NCBI RefSeq assembly: GCF_001949145.1
Contig: NW_019091434.1
Location: 1,090,959-1,154,958 of the forward strand
Length of the DNA: 64,000 bases
Source: Acanthaster planci
Taxonomy: Eukaryota; Echinodermata; Asteroidea; Valvatida; Acanthasteridae
Reading direction: 5' to 3'
The notes below the pieces were generated by a model. The model was given only the letters and a program-made list of their open reading frames with translations, had not been told where the DNA came from and ran no database searches. The position numbers and the translations under genes were made by a program. Below are positions 22,301 through 37,300 of the stretch, piece by piece; position 1 is the first letter of the stretch; every line of letters begins with the position of its first letter.

Positions 22301-25300
22301 CCTATTGATAACCAGTGGTGTGACCACGCCCTATGGAGTGGTTCCAAATGGTCAACTCTCTGGTCCAAATCATCCATTTTTTGGATAATGTTTGTCAAAT
22401 CATAATTAACAACAGTTGTCAACAGTTGGCCTGAATTCCTTTTGCAGCTGAGTAGATGCTTTGTGTGTCGTAAATTCTTGTGCAAAGCAAAAGTCAGCTG
22501 AGAACCAGCCATGAGGGATAATGTGCATCATGATATACATATATTTGGCTGGTATTCTGTTGAAACTGTTGAAATGTTTGCTATGCGTAGCTAATTGCTG
22601 TGCTCAGCGTCTCCATAAGAATTGTCTCCTGAAAATGATGGGAGGCAACAAACCTCTGAAATTGCATTGCTTGCTTTGCTCCATTTAAATACTGCCTTTC
22701 CCCCTAATCTGATTGGCCTAGTCCACAAGTCATACATAAACAATGCAGTTTGTTTGAGTTTTGGCTATGTGCAAATCCAAATTGGCATCTCCTCAATACA
22801 GCCCCCAAAATGTCATCAACCCTGCCATTCTTGAAGTGTTTACTTACATGGACGTGAACAGATCTATGTAAATCATTCATCATCATCACTTGGTTTCCTG
22901 TTCATGAAGTAGGCCTATACAAAGCCTTGGAAAGGACCACTCAAGGTGATACATTCTGTATCCATCACACTCTCCAAGGTTAAGGGTGACACCAACAGCT
23001 TCTTTCAATCTTGTGTTCAGGAAGCACAAATAATAGGCCTCTTGTGTATGGGCAATTTTCAAAGGTCACCCCCTCGCATGAATACAAGACATACACTTGC
23101 GCAGATGGACGCAGATGGACGACGTTTGAAGGTCCATTCCACTTGCACCCCTTGTGAAGAAATGAACATGGTTTGATGGGATATAGAACAGTGCATGGTT
23201 AGTGCATGGATGATAGGGAGAATAGAGCTTCATACGTGCTTTCCCATGTAACTCGGAGTTGACCTTCTTTGCTTTGTCGCAGTCATAGCTTTTGCCAGTG
23301 AACAATGTATAATTAATTAAAAGAATTATATATAACGGGTTTGCCCTAATTAAAAGAATCTCAGGCAGCTACATGTACCAAAACAAAACACTAAAACTAA
23401 ACACTAGTACCCAAAACTCAGTGAAAGTACATGTACCTCACTCTTGAACACTAATGAAGCAAATATGCATTTTGAGGCAAAAGCTACTGCCTACCAGGGG
23501 TGAACTTTCTTCATGCTTTGGCCCACCCACACAAATTGGTGATCAATGTTTCAATACAAAAGAAAGCTACTTTTCCCACCTGAGCTGTTGAACAGGCTTA
23601 CAAGACTGCCCATGCATGCTTGTGATGTACATGTAACTCCCATCACTGATGCAGCTCTGCGAGCGGGGTTTCTGGTGTCTGACCAGTTTGAGTCCTGAGT
23701 TAGATGCCAGGGTTCACTGAATGATTTAGGGCCAACCCATGCCAACTCAGGTGGGCCCTGTACTTGAGTTTAAAATGCGTTGGCATTTTCACACAAGCTA
23801 TTCATTATAGAGGGCAGTGTGAAATATTTAAGGCAAGACTGATCGTTGACTGTCGGTCAACCACTAGCCTATTTTGCCAAAACACAGGACATATGTGCAA
23901 CTGTTGTGCATAGGTTACTTGACAAAGTTCATCAGCGGTTGACAAAAGTTCACTGGTAGAACTAGTTTCAGTTCTAAGCATGGCACTGCTACTTTTTGAA
24001 TACAGAACGATTTCCACTGGCATGGTGCACCATAGTGGGGGTAGGGAGTGTGGGCCGGGGGCGGGGGAAGGGGAGAGAATTGTCAATCTTTCCCTCACAT
24101 TGGCCAGTGACTCAGGTCAGAATGGTGGGCACCAGTAGGTCAAGGGCTACTTTAAAGCGGTGAAAAAAAAGTCAGGCGAGTGCCTGGATGAAGATCCTAA
24201 GGGTAAGTAGTTGGTCAAAGGTCAAATTCAGATTTCTCAGGAAATTGATAGAGCATTGAAATATCTTTATTTGGCAAGGGGCTAATATAACAATCAAAAA
24301 AAGGAAGATAGTGTTTCATTGTATTTGCCTGAAATAAGGACATTATATACTCATACATGCATGCAACAAAGCGGCGTTAGCATTCCACTGAGATGGGGAT
24401 GTAAAGCAAACTTCATTCTCGGCAGAAGGTTGTTAGAATTGAACATTCCGCTTAAGTTCACTTTTTAGGCACAAGTTCCTGGCAAAGGTTGTTGGCATGA
24501 AACATTTATTTTAAATCAAGATTTTTTGTACATAAGAAGGTACATTGCTTTTTCTATTACAGTATTAACAAAACTTCAGTGTAAATTTCAGACATAACTA
24601 ATTTTTTCATTAGAGAGGGGAGTGCAAAAACTTAAAATGTGATTATAAATTTCAAAAAAGGATCACCTGTGTGTGTACCTGGCCCACTAACATCCTTTTC
24701 CGTTTGCATTCTCATTGACTTCGCTCTATGCTACCCACAAGTCACCACCATCATCTTTGACATTCACCATTGCCATCACCGTCATCATCCTGTTCACCCT
24801 TGTCGCATTGCTACCATCCGTTGTACAATGTTAGGAATATCGTATGCTTCATCTTTTCACATCTTACACTGAAAGCACTCTGTCTGTTTCTGCAATGGCC
24901 TTATTGTCTTTTTTCATTTCTTGCCAGGTCCTGTGTGTCTCATGCTGAAATGGGAAAAGAAGGTGAACTGCAAACATTGTCTTTATTAAGTAACAATATG
25001 GAAATGTTGAAAATGATGTTTAAATTGATCTTTCTAAGAACCGGTTCAAAATGTTCACAAAATGGATAATCGTGTAAGAGAAATGTTTTCCCCTTCCTGT
25101 TTACCACAGAAACCCACCTGAAACAGTTTAAAGCCTACCGCGAGTTTGCAGACAGAAGGGCTGACGTGGAAAGTGCACGGACCTACTTCTATGAAGATGA
25201 GGAAAAATGTGATGACAACCTGAAGACCCTGCTGGATTGTGTGGATGTTGCTGGTGAGTTTGAGGTCAAGGTGGTGATTGAGGGGCTCTTGACCTACCAC

Positions 25301-28300
25301 CCAGTCACTGGTGTACTGAGGACACTGGTAGGGGTTGTAGATCAGAGACAGGGATGATTTTTAACCTTTGACCCTGTAGAGTAGCTAGCGGTAGCACCAG
25401 GTACCAGACTCCCCAAGGAGATATTTCTTAGCTGTTACCGCAAGTTACTCCGCATTGTTTCCCCCACCATGCAAATCTTCAGATGTCAACTTTTGACCCC
25501 TTACCAACGCCCTTGGAATAACAGCCGCTGTCTTTTTATTAGGTGCTGGTTATAAATTCTGCTGCATGGGCTTGGTGCATAGGGCACTTTGTTGCGTGGC
25601 ATCTGCATCCCACACGCGCTTTGCACTCTACCCCCTTAAGGCATGCAGAGCCTCGACCTGGCAGCTCTACGCATAAAAGATAGCAAGTTCAGTGATTCTC
25701 ATATGTGTTACTTATGTAATTTTGTGCGTGCTGCGTTAGTTCTTTCACCGAAGCTTCCACTTTGAGGCTCTGCTTGCCAATTGCGGCAGCGTGCAAAGAG
25801 CGAATGACTCAAGTTTATCACATGTCTTTGTATGCACGTGGCACAGCATACGAACAAATGCTCTGCATCCAAAAATGAACCAACTTTTGGGTCTTCACAA
25901 CAGCAGAGGGCACACATGGTAATTGCATTGATGTCCAGGCTTAGCGTCTCTCTTTGCAATGTGGGGGGGTTTATTGTCCTGCAAGTGGAGCTCATTATGG
26001 GCCGTGTTTGTAGGATGTTCACATTAAACAAGGCTGCGTGACAAATGAAATCGGAGAACTTTTGCTAATATTTCTGTATCCTTGATTTGGCTTTCCATTG
26101 CAATGTGCACTGACTGACTGACTGACTGACTGACTGACTGACTGACTGACTGACTGACTGATCATGAGAGGCTGTCCTTAACTCTAACGCTGTTCAATAT
26201 ATGAGAAAACAGGTGCATTTTGATTATTACAAATCGCAACCGGGCCACAGTCTGCCAGTCCGATTCTTGGAAAGAGCATGATCCCACGGGCAGACTAAAA
26301 AAGTGCTTTGCCATTTGCAGTCGATGATGCATGATGCATTCTGTGCTTGTACATGTACATGTATGTGAATGTGGTTAAAAGTGCTGTAAGGCCACCTGAA
26401 TAGAATTCTTGGTTTCTCATCAGAACCTTTTGAAACATTCAATGAGCCGTGCATTTTTGGGGATTTATGTTCGTTTTTTTTCATGAAGTACACATACTTT
26501 ACTTTGCCTCCAATGTAGTTACGAAGCTGCATATTAAATAATAACGAGGTATGCATGTACATGTACATGTTTAAAGCCATCTATTTCTGCCAACAAATAC
26601 ATGTACATTGACTTGGGAACAGTTCAGCTGGGATGATCGGGAGAATTTGGGATCATCTAAATGAATCACTGGTCTAAAATTTTGGGGGTAGTCTCAATTT
26701 TCTCAAAACCAGCCTTGTACCTTGCTGCCATCCTGCTGCCAACCAGACTTATTTGATAAATTAAATAAAAGCAGGAAATGGATGCGGCACCAATTTTGGG
26801 TGCTGCTGAGAAACTGGGTATTATGTTCATGTGGCCTAATGCCGAGGGAACTCTGCAGGTCAGAGTTGTTTATAGAGAGAGTTGTGACGTGAGTGTTTCA
26901 AGTGTTGGAATCAAAATGGGGGAGTATGCATCATTGCACATTGATAAGTTATAGTTGCATGCTGTGCTGCACACATAATGAATAGCCAGTTTGGTTCCAA
27001 CCTTGTCAGTCATTCACAAATGATCACTGCCCAGTTTTCTGGTGCACTGAGGGATGTGGCTGTATGATCACATGTTTTTTTCTCTGTCTTACTATGTACA
27101 CAGCATGAGCCCAGGTTAACTGCAATGTACCTTACATGCACGTACATACACGCACATACATGTACAGGTACTACATGCACCTGTAGGTACCTGAGTCGAC
27201 TTGTTTGTGGTCACACGCTGTATAGAGTGTGTATGGGGAGCTGACACATTTCACGTGTTCTTAATGCATTTGCAGTCTATGCATGCCACAATTCCAGCCC
27301 AATAAACTTGTTTCAGTCCGAAATGTATTTGATTTTCAAAACCAAAGCTTCCCTTGGTCCAGTCCAGTCCCAGGTACGAAATACTCAAAAAATGTAAGAG
27401 AACAAACATGCCTTGTCTTTTCTTTCAACTTTTTTCCAAAAACATGTAATTAGTGGCCATTCTTTATTTCTTCTGCAAGCACAAAATCCAAAGCCTGTCT
27501 GACATGCAGATAATATTACATACTGAATAATGTTTCCGTGTGTTCTGTCAGATTGTCTGCATATATTTTGCAAATGTGTGTACAGTTTGTACAAAAATGG
27601 ACCTGGCTCCTTACTTTTTTTTCAGGAACCAGTGGCGCCTCATTTTAATTTTTGCCAAATATAGCCCTGTATTCAGCTCTATTACAGGTTGTCCATAGTG
27701 GCACCACGGTGTGCTGGTACTCACTTCCCAGGCACCCCAGTACCATAACCAAGCCTTTTATGTTGAGCTATTAACCAGTACAATGAATGAAACTACCACC
27801 ATATTGTGAACTTTTTGTCAGTGCCATATTGTCCATACATGTTTAGAAAATTAACGTTAAGGTTGGATGCATACATGTGCAAAGTTTACCAGCTTAACTG
27901 TACATGTACATGTATGTTGTTTTTCAACTGAGTGGGTGGCCAATGAAGCATGTGAAATGTAATATTTTAAAGATAATCGTGTGATGATACATGTACATTT
28001 ATAAAATCATACATGCATAATTAGGCTTTGAATCCAGGAAAAACCAGCCCAGATGTTGTGCATTAAAGAAACAAATGCTTTCTGCCATATGACTTGTTTA
28101 ATCATGTATTTGTTTGTATGTTTGGAATAGTTTTGAATCATCAGTAGATTGACAAACAGAGCTGCCTGAGACTTGCTGAAATCCTGACTTTTGCTTGAAA
28201 AAGAAGAGATTGTACATGTATTTACAAATGTATAAACGATTTTTGTGAATTTGCTTCATAACCAGCATGTTGTCTGTTCTCCCTATGTATTCAATGTAGT

Positions 28301-31300
28301 TTTATAATGCCCATCAAGTCATTTGCCTAATGTTATTCAGGGGCTATGTATAAAGATTTGCAATGAATCTTTGTTCACACTGGAGTTTTTTGAACCAACA
28401 ACTATTGTGGCATCTGCAGAGGGAATAATCTTGCTTTCATGAACTGACACTCAAGCATATTGTGGATATGTATATATTAGTAAGAGGAAATATATGAAAT
28501 TATTGGCTGGATTATCTCCATCAGTGATTTATTCCCTATGTATTCCACAGGTATATGGAATTCATGTATGGTGACATTAATTAAAAACTTTCCAACACTG
28601 GACCTTACATGTATGTCAAAATAAAGTTTGTGAAAATAACCATATTCTGTGACCATACACGTGTGCTACATTCATGTGTGTCAGTTGGGCCTGGGCCAAT
28701 TACTCAATATCAGATGTTGGATTAATTGTTGAATATTTATTTTGCAATCAAATAGTCAAGGGGAGAATAGAAAAAATCAGTTGCTTGGTTACTGATATTA
28801 CATCCTGAAAGCATATTTCAAGGTGTTAAAGTGTATGAAACTTAAAGGCAGCTGAATGCATATGCCCAACTAGGAGGCCAAAAAATACCTTTGCTTCCGT
28901 ATTATCCTTTACTTTTTGTGAACAAGTATGATGTACATGTAATTTGACTCTGCTTTTGTTAGAATGTAGTACGATTGAATACCGGCATTCAGTCAAATGG
29001 AAGGTAATATTTGACATCAAATTCTTTGAAGTGACTCAGACTTTTTGTCAACTTGTGAGATACTGGCCTGCTGCACATTAAAGATATGCATGCAAATGTG
29101 CCATCTTTGAATTTACAGTAAATGTAATAACACTAAACATCAGTTCATTGTGGAAGTAATGGTCTGTTTTAACTTTCTCTCCCAAGATTACAAAATTCGC
29201 AACTGGCTTTTTGGAACAAATAGCTACCACAGCCAGCAAACAAACATCCAACATGTGTTTAGACGGTGCAGTTTAAAGCAATGAACATAACGGTGGTGCG
29301 TCATTTCATGGATGATCAATATCAAAATTATTAATGGAACTTCCATAATGCACATGTATTCAGTGTCCTTACAGAGCAGTTAATGATAATGATAGTAATA
29401 ATATCAAACCATTTATACAGGTAAGGCGCACAGTATCTAACAGCATCTTTAATTCAAAGGCGTCATTTTATTGTCATCAATTAAGTTACATACAGTGTAT
29501 ACGCATCAGTTCTACTGCTGTTTATTGTTTTTGATACCAACCATTGCCCTTTTCAATGCTGTTTCATTCCTATCCAGGTGCTACATCAAGGGATGGCTTC
29601 ACCGCAGTTAAATTCACCGCCCTAGGCAGACCACAGATGCTTGTAAGTTGTCTCTAATTAATATTTACCTGATCACCCTTGCCCCGACAACCAATTAATG
29701 CACTTACATCAAGAACCGTAATGAAATTGGGAAAGTGGTCATGCCTTGGTGGTTTTCATGAAATCATTGACACCTGTTTTTTGTGCCATGTTTGTCTTGG
29801 TGTCCAGCACTCTTTTTGCCATATTTCAAGAGGGTTTCAGGGATTGCAGTAAGTTTGCTAATAGATATTTAACCATGTTCGTGAGTAAAATCAGTGAAGT
29901 CGTCTTTGGCTGAAGCTTGAGGTATTTGTGTGCAATGTCAGTATGTGAATATGCACTTAGAGCACGTTCAGTCATTTCTCTTGAGTTTACCGCCACTCTC
30001 GCCACTTGTACAGATGGGCATGCACAATCTGTGGTTTTCTTGAGCTTCTTGAGGTCAGCCACAACTGATCAGAACCCGAGGTCACACAGCGATTATAAGT
30101 GCGAAACGAAAATGAAGTTGGAAACACAATGGGCATCCAAACGAACAATTCAGATCATTTTTAAGGACTCCAGGACTTGCATGAACTCCAGACGATTGGC
30201 CTCTTCATTTTTCTGAACCCTTCCCAGTTGTATCGAATTTGCCTTGCGTTGTTTTTTTGCATTGTATTTTGGGGTACATGTACCGGTCCCCCCCCCCCAA
30301 GTTACTGACTCGATGAGTCTTGCATGTTCATGTCCTGTGAAAAGTCACATGAGTGTGACATTAAACGCAGATGTGCATGCACAAGTGATTGTAGGGAAAG
30401 TGATCTGAACACGTTGCTTGCTGTTGTATTGAGCTACTGCCACAGCACATTACAGGGTCACAGTCTGTGGAGAGAATCCCCAAACTGTTCACCGAGTGCC
30501 TGAATCATTTATAGCAGTAATGCATTGGGGCTTTTGTTGACAGGAAGTACATACAGCATGTGCCATGTGCTTTGCCTATGCTTTATTGAGCCAATTATTA
30601 AGGAAAAATGTTGCCCATTAGACAGTTAATAGTCATGGGTTTATGCTCAACCTGTTTTAATGTGGAATTTATGGGCCTGTATATATAGTTCACATTTATC
30701 TGGATCTGTATCAGCTACATGTATCCGGATGCTGGCTCACTCCATCCATTAGGCAGGTTCAAAGCGTCCTTGACTAATGACAGATTACTGATCAAGATCT
30801 AGAACTGTGTGAAATTTTATGACCCGATTGTATCAGTAGTATACATTCAAGTCCTAACTTCTCAGGGTATAACATTTGCTGATCCACATGTAGGTGGAGC
30901 CAAAAGGGGGTCATCCCTCCCCCAATCATTGCCGTTTACCTGACTGGGCATCTATTCAGACATGGTGAAACTTTTTGTGAGTTCATTTCCTTGGGCACAT
31001 GTAGAAGTACCGTGCAGTCAGAGTTTCATGCGGATTTTATTACTTGAGACAGTCCAAGTTCCAAAGATGTTGGCAAGCAAGTTTTCTGCCAGACTCGTGC
31101 GTATTTATTTGCTGATCAAGTGATTTATTTAACGGAACTCGAACCTATTATGTGTTCAGAATCCCTTTAACACTCACCTTTCTATGTAACCAGCTCAATT
31201 TGTCTGAGGTCCTCATCCGCACCCGACAAGTGTTCGTCCAGATAGCGGGAACCAACAACGCCCTTATTGATTTGCAGCTGACCAAGGAGCAGTTCCAGTC

Positions 31301-34300
31301 AGAGCTTGAGGCCTTGGGGATCACATCGCGCGACGACACGGGAGAGTGGTTCACCTGGATGGACTACGATCAGGATGGGTCAGTATTTTTCACCTTTGGG
31401 GACACATCTTTGGAGGGATTTTCCCTGGAGAAAGTCCCTTAGATTATTTGAAATTTCCACAGACCTGTAACATAATTGCATCACGCTTTGTTTACATTTG
31501 CACTTTTCTTTGACGTTGAGGTACCGATAGGACATAATTTATCAAGCCCTTATTAGAAAGATGTACATTTAAACACAGTGTTCCGTTAGTGTGCTTTTGG
31601 TATATTCTCCACATGCCTGTAGAGGCAGATTTTAAACTACTTCTTTGGCTTGGCCCAGGAAGTAAGTGCCGCATTAAGTTGTCCTGTCATTGTAGAGAAT
31701 ATTTCTAATTCAAAGTTCTTTGTCTGTCTGGTTTCAGTCGTATTGATCTCCTCGACTGGGACAGGCTGATGGAGCCTGAGATCAAGCTGACGAAAATTTT
31801 CAAAGTCCCCCAAATACAGGTAGGTAGAAATAATAAGTCAAGCGGGGAAGTAGGCTCTGTATGGAGACATGGTGCCAGGCAGTCACTCCTTACAAAACCC
31901 AAGTCAGTGCATTCTACCATTGCTGGGGGCCATCAAGAATGTCTAGTAAAGTGTTGCTGGATTTGCCTACTTTACTTGTCAAGGGTTAGCATAGCGGTTT
32001 CAAGGAAGTGAGTTAGCGTAGCAGTTCTTTCGTCACTTTGCACCAATGATGCCCGGGTTTGAGTCCCAGCTTGGCCCAGGCTTTAAGTGCATTTGGTTTC
32101 AAGTCCATACTCTNNNNNNNNNNNNNNNNNNNNNNNNNNNNNNNNNNNNNNNNNNNNNNNNNNNNNNNNNNNNNNNNNNNNNNNNNNNNNNNNNNNNNNN
32201 NNNNNNNNNNNNNNNNNNNNNNNNNNNNNNNNNNNNNNNNNNNNNNNNNNNNNNNNNNNNNNNNNNNNNNNNNNNNNNNNNNNNNNNNNNNNNNNNNNNN
32301 NNNNNNNNNNNNNNNNNNNNCCGGGGTACTCCGGTTTCCTCCTGCCTCTAAAACTGGACCTTCTTCATAACTCTGTAATGTGATGCTCAAACTTGCCGCA
32401 AGGTGTGCCTAGCAATGCAAACACAGGCTCGTGCCGGTACAGATAAACTGTTTTTAACGTTTGTTCACCTGTTCAGAGAGGACATCTTGAGCCTCTGCAG
32501 CTGAGTCTGACCGAGGAGGAGGAGAGTCAGATGAAGAGGATGCTGTCTCGCATCAACACACTGGCCAAGGTAGGATTGGAATCTCAAAATAACTTCAGAC
32601 ATTGCACGTAAAGAATAGCACCCGGGGCTAAATTTCACAGAGCTATTAAGCGGGGAAAAAAAACTCACTCAGCTGATTTCAGCTGAATTCGCTTATTTTG
32701 GGTACAACAAAAATTGTGTACTTATTTTCTGTTGTTTGGAATCAGTGAGGAACCAATTCCAACGTTGTTCTTGTTTGGTCAGAAAAACCAAAGTCTTGAA
32801 AACACCCAACCAGTGACCAAAGCAGAAACATGTTTGTGGTCACGGCTTTGAAAAGATGCTCTAGGTACATGTAGGCACAACTGTAGACTTCATGGGACCA
32901 AGTGTGCTCTTTTCTCTTTTCCTTTCCAAACAAAATTCAACAGAGAGCCCGGGACAAAGGCGTCAGGTTGATGATTGACGCCGAGCAAACCTACTTCCAG
33001 CCAGCAATCAACAGGCTAGCCATGGAACTCATGCGCAAGTTCAACAAGGAACAGCCCACCATATTCAACACTTATCAGTGCTACTTGAAGGTACACGTGT
33101 AGGCTTGACCTTGGATTGACAAGAGTAAAGGAGACAATCTGGGGCAAAATTTAATAGAGCTGCTTAAGCACTGAGTTTGCTTAAGCACGAAAAAACCTTT
33201 CTTAATAAACAAAGGTGACCAGCTCAAACTCTATGTGATTGTCATGCTAACCAAAAGACAGGTAAAAAACCATTCCAAAGCAATATACATCACAAGAAGT
33301 TTTGGCTGGTAACCTGATTTATCCAGCAAGGGTTTTTCAAGCTTAAACAAATTTTTCGCTTAAGCAGCACAATGAAATTAGCCTCAGTATCTTATGTACA
33401 GATGGTTATGAGCGATCCCAGCAATGATGGCAAGTGCAGGCAGACATGTTGAAAATGCTGCCATTTTCCACACTATATGCGTTCCTCTCATACCTTGTAC
33501 AATCTTGACTGTTGTTAGTTTTAAATCAAGACTACTCATTTTGTTTGCATGTCAGCCATTGGTCAAGTGTGCTTGGTCCCCCGGATGCATGTTGTGTTCA
33601 GATTATGAGCGAAAATCAATGAGTTGTCTACAGATGGTCATTGTTTGAATTTGCCTGTCACTCTTCTGCTCATGTCTGCCATCTCATAAGTCCCTTCAGG
33701 TCCGTCACAAGTCATCCAGTGTTAAATCAAGTCATGGGCTACTCCTGTGCACTGTGACCTCAGCATTGCTGTCATTTGCTCCTTGTACGCTGCCTATGTG
33801 GGAGGCAGAGCCTCAACCTGGCAGCTTGTAGAATTGCATCAAAATCACGTCAACCCAGCTTTTGAAATATTTTCCAATCGCATGGTATAAGAGCTGACGC
33901 AGCAGGTGCAAAATTACCAAGCAACATACACGGGAATTACTGAACCAGCTATAGCTATTGTGTAAAGCTGCCAGATCGAGGCTGTGCTTGCGTATGGTGG
34001 CTGCTTGCAAAGGGTGAATTCTGTAATCTGTTACTTATGAGAAGGACTTAGGATGAGTTGGACTACGTTAACACCAGTGTCAAATACAGGGTTGAGGTGT
34101 ACCCTTATTGCTCAGTATGCTTTTACTGTATGATATCCGGAAACGAAATCAAGGATTCTTGAAAAGTGCCTATGGCACTGTACCCTGCAAGCCTGACGAA
34201 ATCTGGAGAAGGAAGACAGCGAAGAGGTGTTCAGTTGTTGAGGGGGGAGAAAAACCCAATTAATCAGGCAGGGACAGAAAACTCCATTGACCTGTCAGCC

Positions 34301-37300
34301 TGGTTGGGATGCCAACCCTGAATCAAAGAAGCAGAAGACAAAGGAAGCACCATTGGTTCAGCCTGACTGTTGAGTTACCACCCTTTGAATGAATGTTCAC
34401 AGCAAACAAGCATGGGGGGAGAACCTCTCTCAAATCTCTCAATTAGAGACTTTAGGTAACATTCTGTTTCTCTCCAACAGCAAGCATTCAACAACCTGAG
34501 CATTGACATGGAACTGGCCCACCGAGAGGGCTTCCACTTCGGTGCAAAGCTCGTCCGTGGCGCTTACATGGACCAGGAGCGCAAGCGAGCCAAGGAGATC
34601 GGCTACGAGGACCCCATCAATCCAAACTATGAGGCCACGAGTGCCATGTATCACCGATGCCTGGACATGGTCTTGGAGACAATCCGGAACCGGGGGAGCG
34701 TGAAGATCATGGTGGCGTCACACAATGAAAAAACGGTCTGCTTTGCCGTGGAAAGGTTAGTTTTTTTTAGCACTGATGCATTTTGAAGATGCTGCACACA
34801 TGGTTAAGCCTGTTTGAAAATGTCATGATGACATCATCAAAATCTGATAGTTGGATTCCCATATACTGAAGGAACATCTGGTTGTCTTCAAACTCTGTGG
34901 AAAGGTGAAAGACGACTTCTTTGTTGAAAACCCAAAGTGAAGTCGCGGTAACGTCATTGTTTGATGTTTTAAAATAATTCAACTATTTGCATGTAAATTT
35001 ATATAATTTTCTTCTACTTGTCATTTTTTTGGCACTGTTCCAAATCAAATCACTTCAGAATGTCACAGATGTGGTATCTCTATGGAGTGTAAGTATCTTG
35101 TACTAGTACAGTGATATCATGTTACACATTGGTAATTATGAAATCATGCCTCCATGTAACAGATACTGTCTGACCACAAAAAACTTGAAATCAAATCCAC
35201 TGTCAAAACCTCCGGGAGATTTCTGTTGATAAAAATGATACCACCGTTTCCTAATCTCCTTGGCCTTGCCAGCTTAGTCTGTTTTTGTTTCCCGGCCAGT
35301 TCTTCCTGTTAATCAATTCAATTCTTTTCATTGCCAGTACTCATCTTTAAAGAAAAAACAGGAAGCTGGACTTCCTCTGTTACTCCTATCAGGGGATCCA
35401 TGTTGCTACATGAGCAGGAAATAATGTGAAGGGGGAAATACAGTAATGTATGTGCCACCGCCCTGCGGAGACACATTCAAACATTAGGGGAACCCTAACA
35501 AATGTTGACTTCCCGACGGGATCCAAAATTGAAATTCCTCTGCCACGATCATTTGACGGCTAGTGGGATCAAGCCCAATCCTTGGTGGCTTCGTTTTGAT
35601 TATTTTTTACTTTTTTCACATCGGAAATTCTCTTCTTTGCTCCCCCCAGAATGGAAGAACTGAAGATCAAGCCCAAAGATCGTGTGGTCTACTTTGGCCA
35701 GTTGTTGGGCATGTGTGACCAAGTCTCATTCCCCCTAGGTAGGTTTCCTTCCACCCCAGAGTTGGACCTTGTTCTTGTCCGTATACTCTTATCCACTTTT
35801 ACTTTCCTCAAATCATTCAGAACCCTGTGTTATGTTTTGGAACAAAAAATAAAAACCCAAACTTTGGTGCCATTTTTTACTGACAGCCCCCCTAGGTATT
35901 TCAATAGGGCAAGGTCTTTCGAGAACAAAGCAAGTCTACGAGTCAGTGTATGACCAAGCTGATAGGGTTAGACTTAGCGTGTCTCCCGTTGCTGTTCTTA
36001 ATCGAGCCTGGGATGCGCTTCATTATTGATATGCACAGTTGGAATACTCAACTGGCTCATCAGTGCAATAGAATAAAAAATAACGTATGTTTTTCGGAAT
36101 TACAGGCAACATTGTTAGGCCATCAAGCATAGTTAGATGTTCAGCTTGATTTAGACTGACTCACAACCCACCAGTAGTCTTTCACAAGTTATCTAGTCTC
36201 ATGCAACCTCTACTCCGGGGGCTGCGTGTGTGTTCCACCATTAGCCCCTGGTTGTGTAGCATATGAAAATGACCCTGACTAGCTATTCAGGATGAATACA
36301 CATAGGCGTAAAGTGAAACGCCTGCATATATCTCAAGCCGCACACTCTTATGCTGGTATTCGCCTGCACGTCATGCACACATAAATCTGCAACACACGTA
36401 GACACATTATTATTATTATTATTTATTCATGCCAGAAATAAAAACATACCCCAGCGAGACGGGCATAGGGGAGACAAAAGCAAGGAGACTCACTATGGCC
36501 ACAGGGACCTACCACCCCGCGTCTCACTGGAAATTAAAAATAAATAAGATATTCTTTAAAAATATTAAGCTTATTTGAAATAAAATGAAAGATGAAAAAT
36601 ATAAAGAAATATATAAAAAATATAAAGAAATAAAAATATTCAACAGAAAAAAAAAACAAAAAACAAAAAAACAACACTACAGTCCTAATTTAAATCTCCC
36701 AAATAGCAGGATATTTAAATAATACAGTATCAGAGGTTAAAATCATGCAAGGTATGTTGGGAACCAACATGGCACTGCAAGATCATACCTATGGGAACGA
36801 AGTTGAGTCTCGAGCCAAGTTGCAAGATACGCAAATGAGCTGCAGCAACATCATTCCGTTCTGTTCATTCCCTGTTCGTGAACTTACAAACGTGACTGCA
36901 GATCTGTCATAAATTGATCACAGTGTCAAGTTGGTTGGGTTTTAACCTGTATTTTCCTTGCACTGAATCACTGAGGAAATTTGCCTCAGAAGTGTTGATC
37001 TTCATATTGTCTCGCCAGCTGCATGGTGAGCCGTTTAAGTACACTGTAGGAAAAGATGCTAAGTGAACATCACTTCAGAAGTTGTGCATGACAGCCATTT
37101 TGCTGGTAAGAGGTTTTGTTCCTCATGGAAAAACACATGAATATTTTTGAGCACACCTTATGTGCTGTCCCTCCATAACATAAGCAGTTGCCAGAAAGAT
37201 GGCTTCCATGCACAACCTCTATCTGGTTCGTAAGTGTGACATCACTTCGATTTAAACCACTGCCACTGCACACGTGCACTGCACATAGGGTTACATGCAT

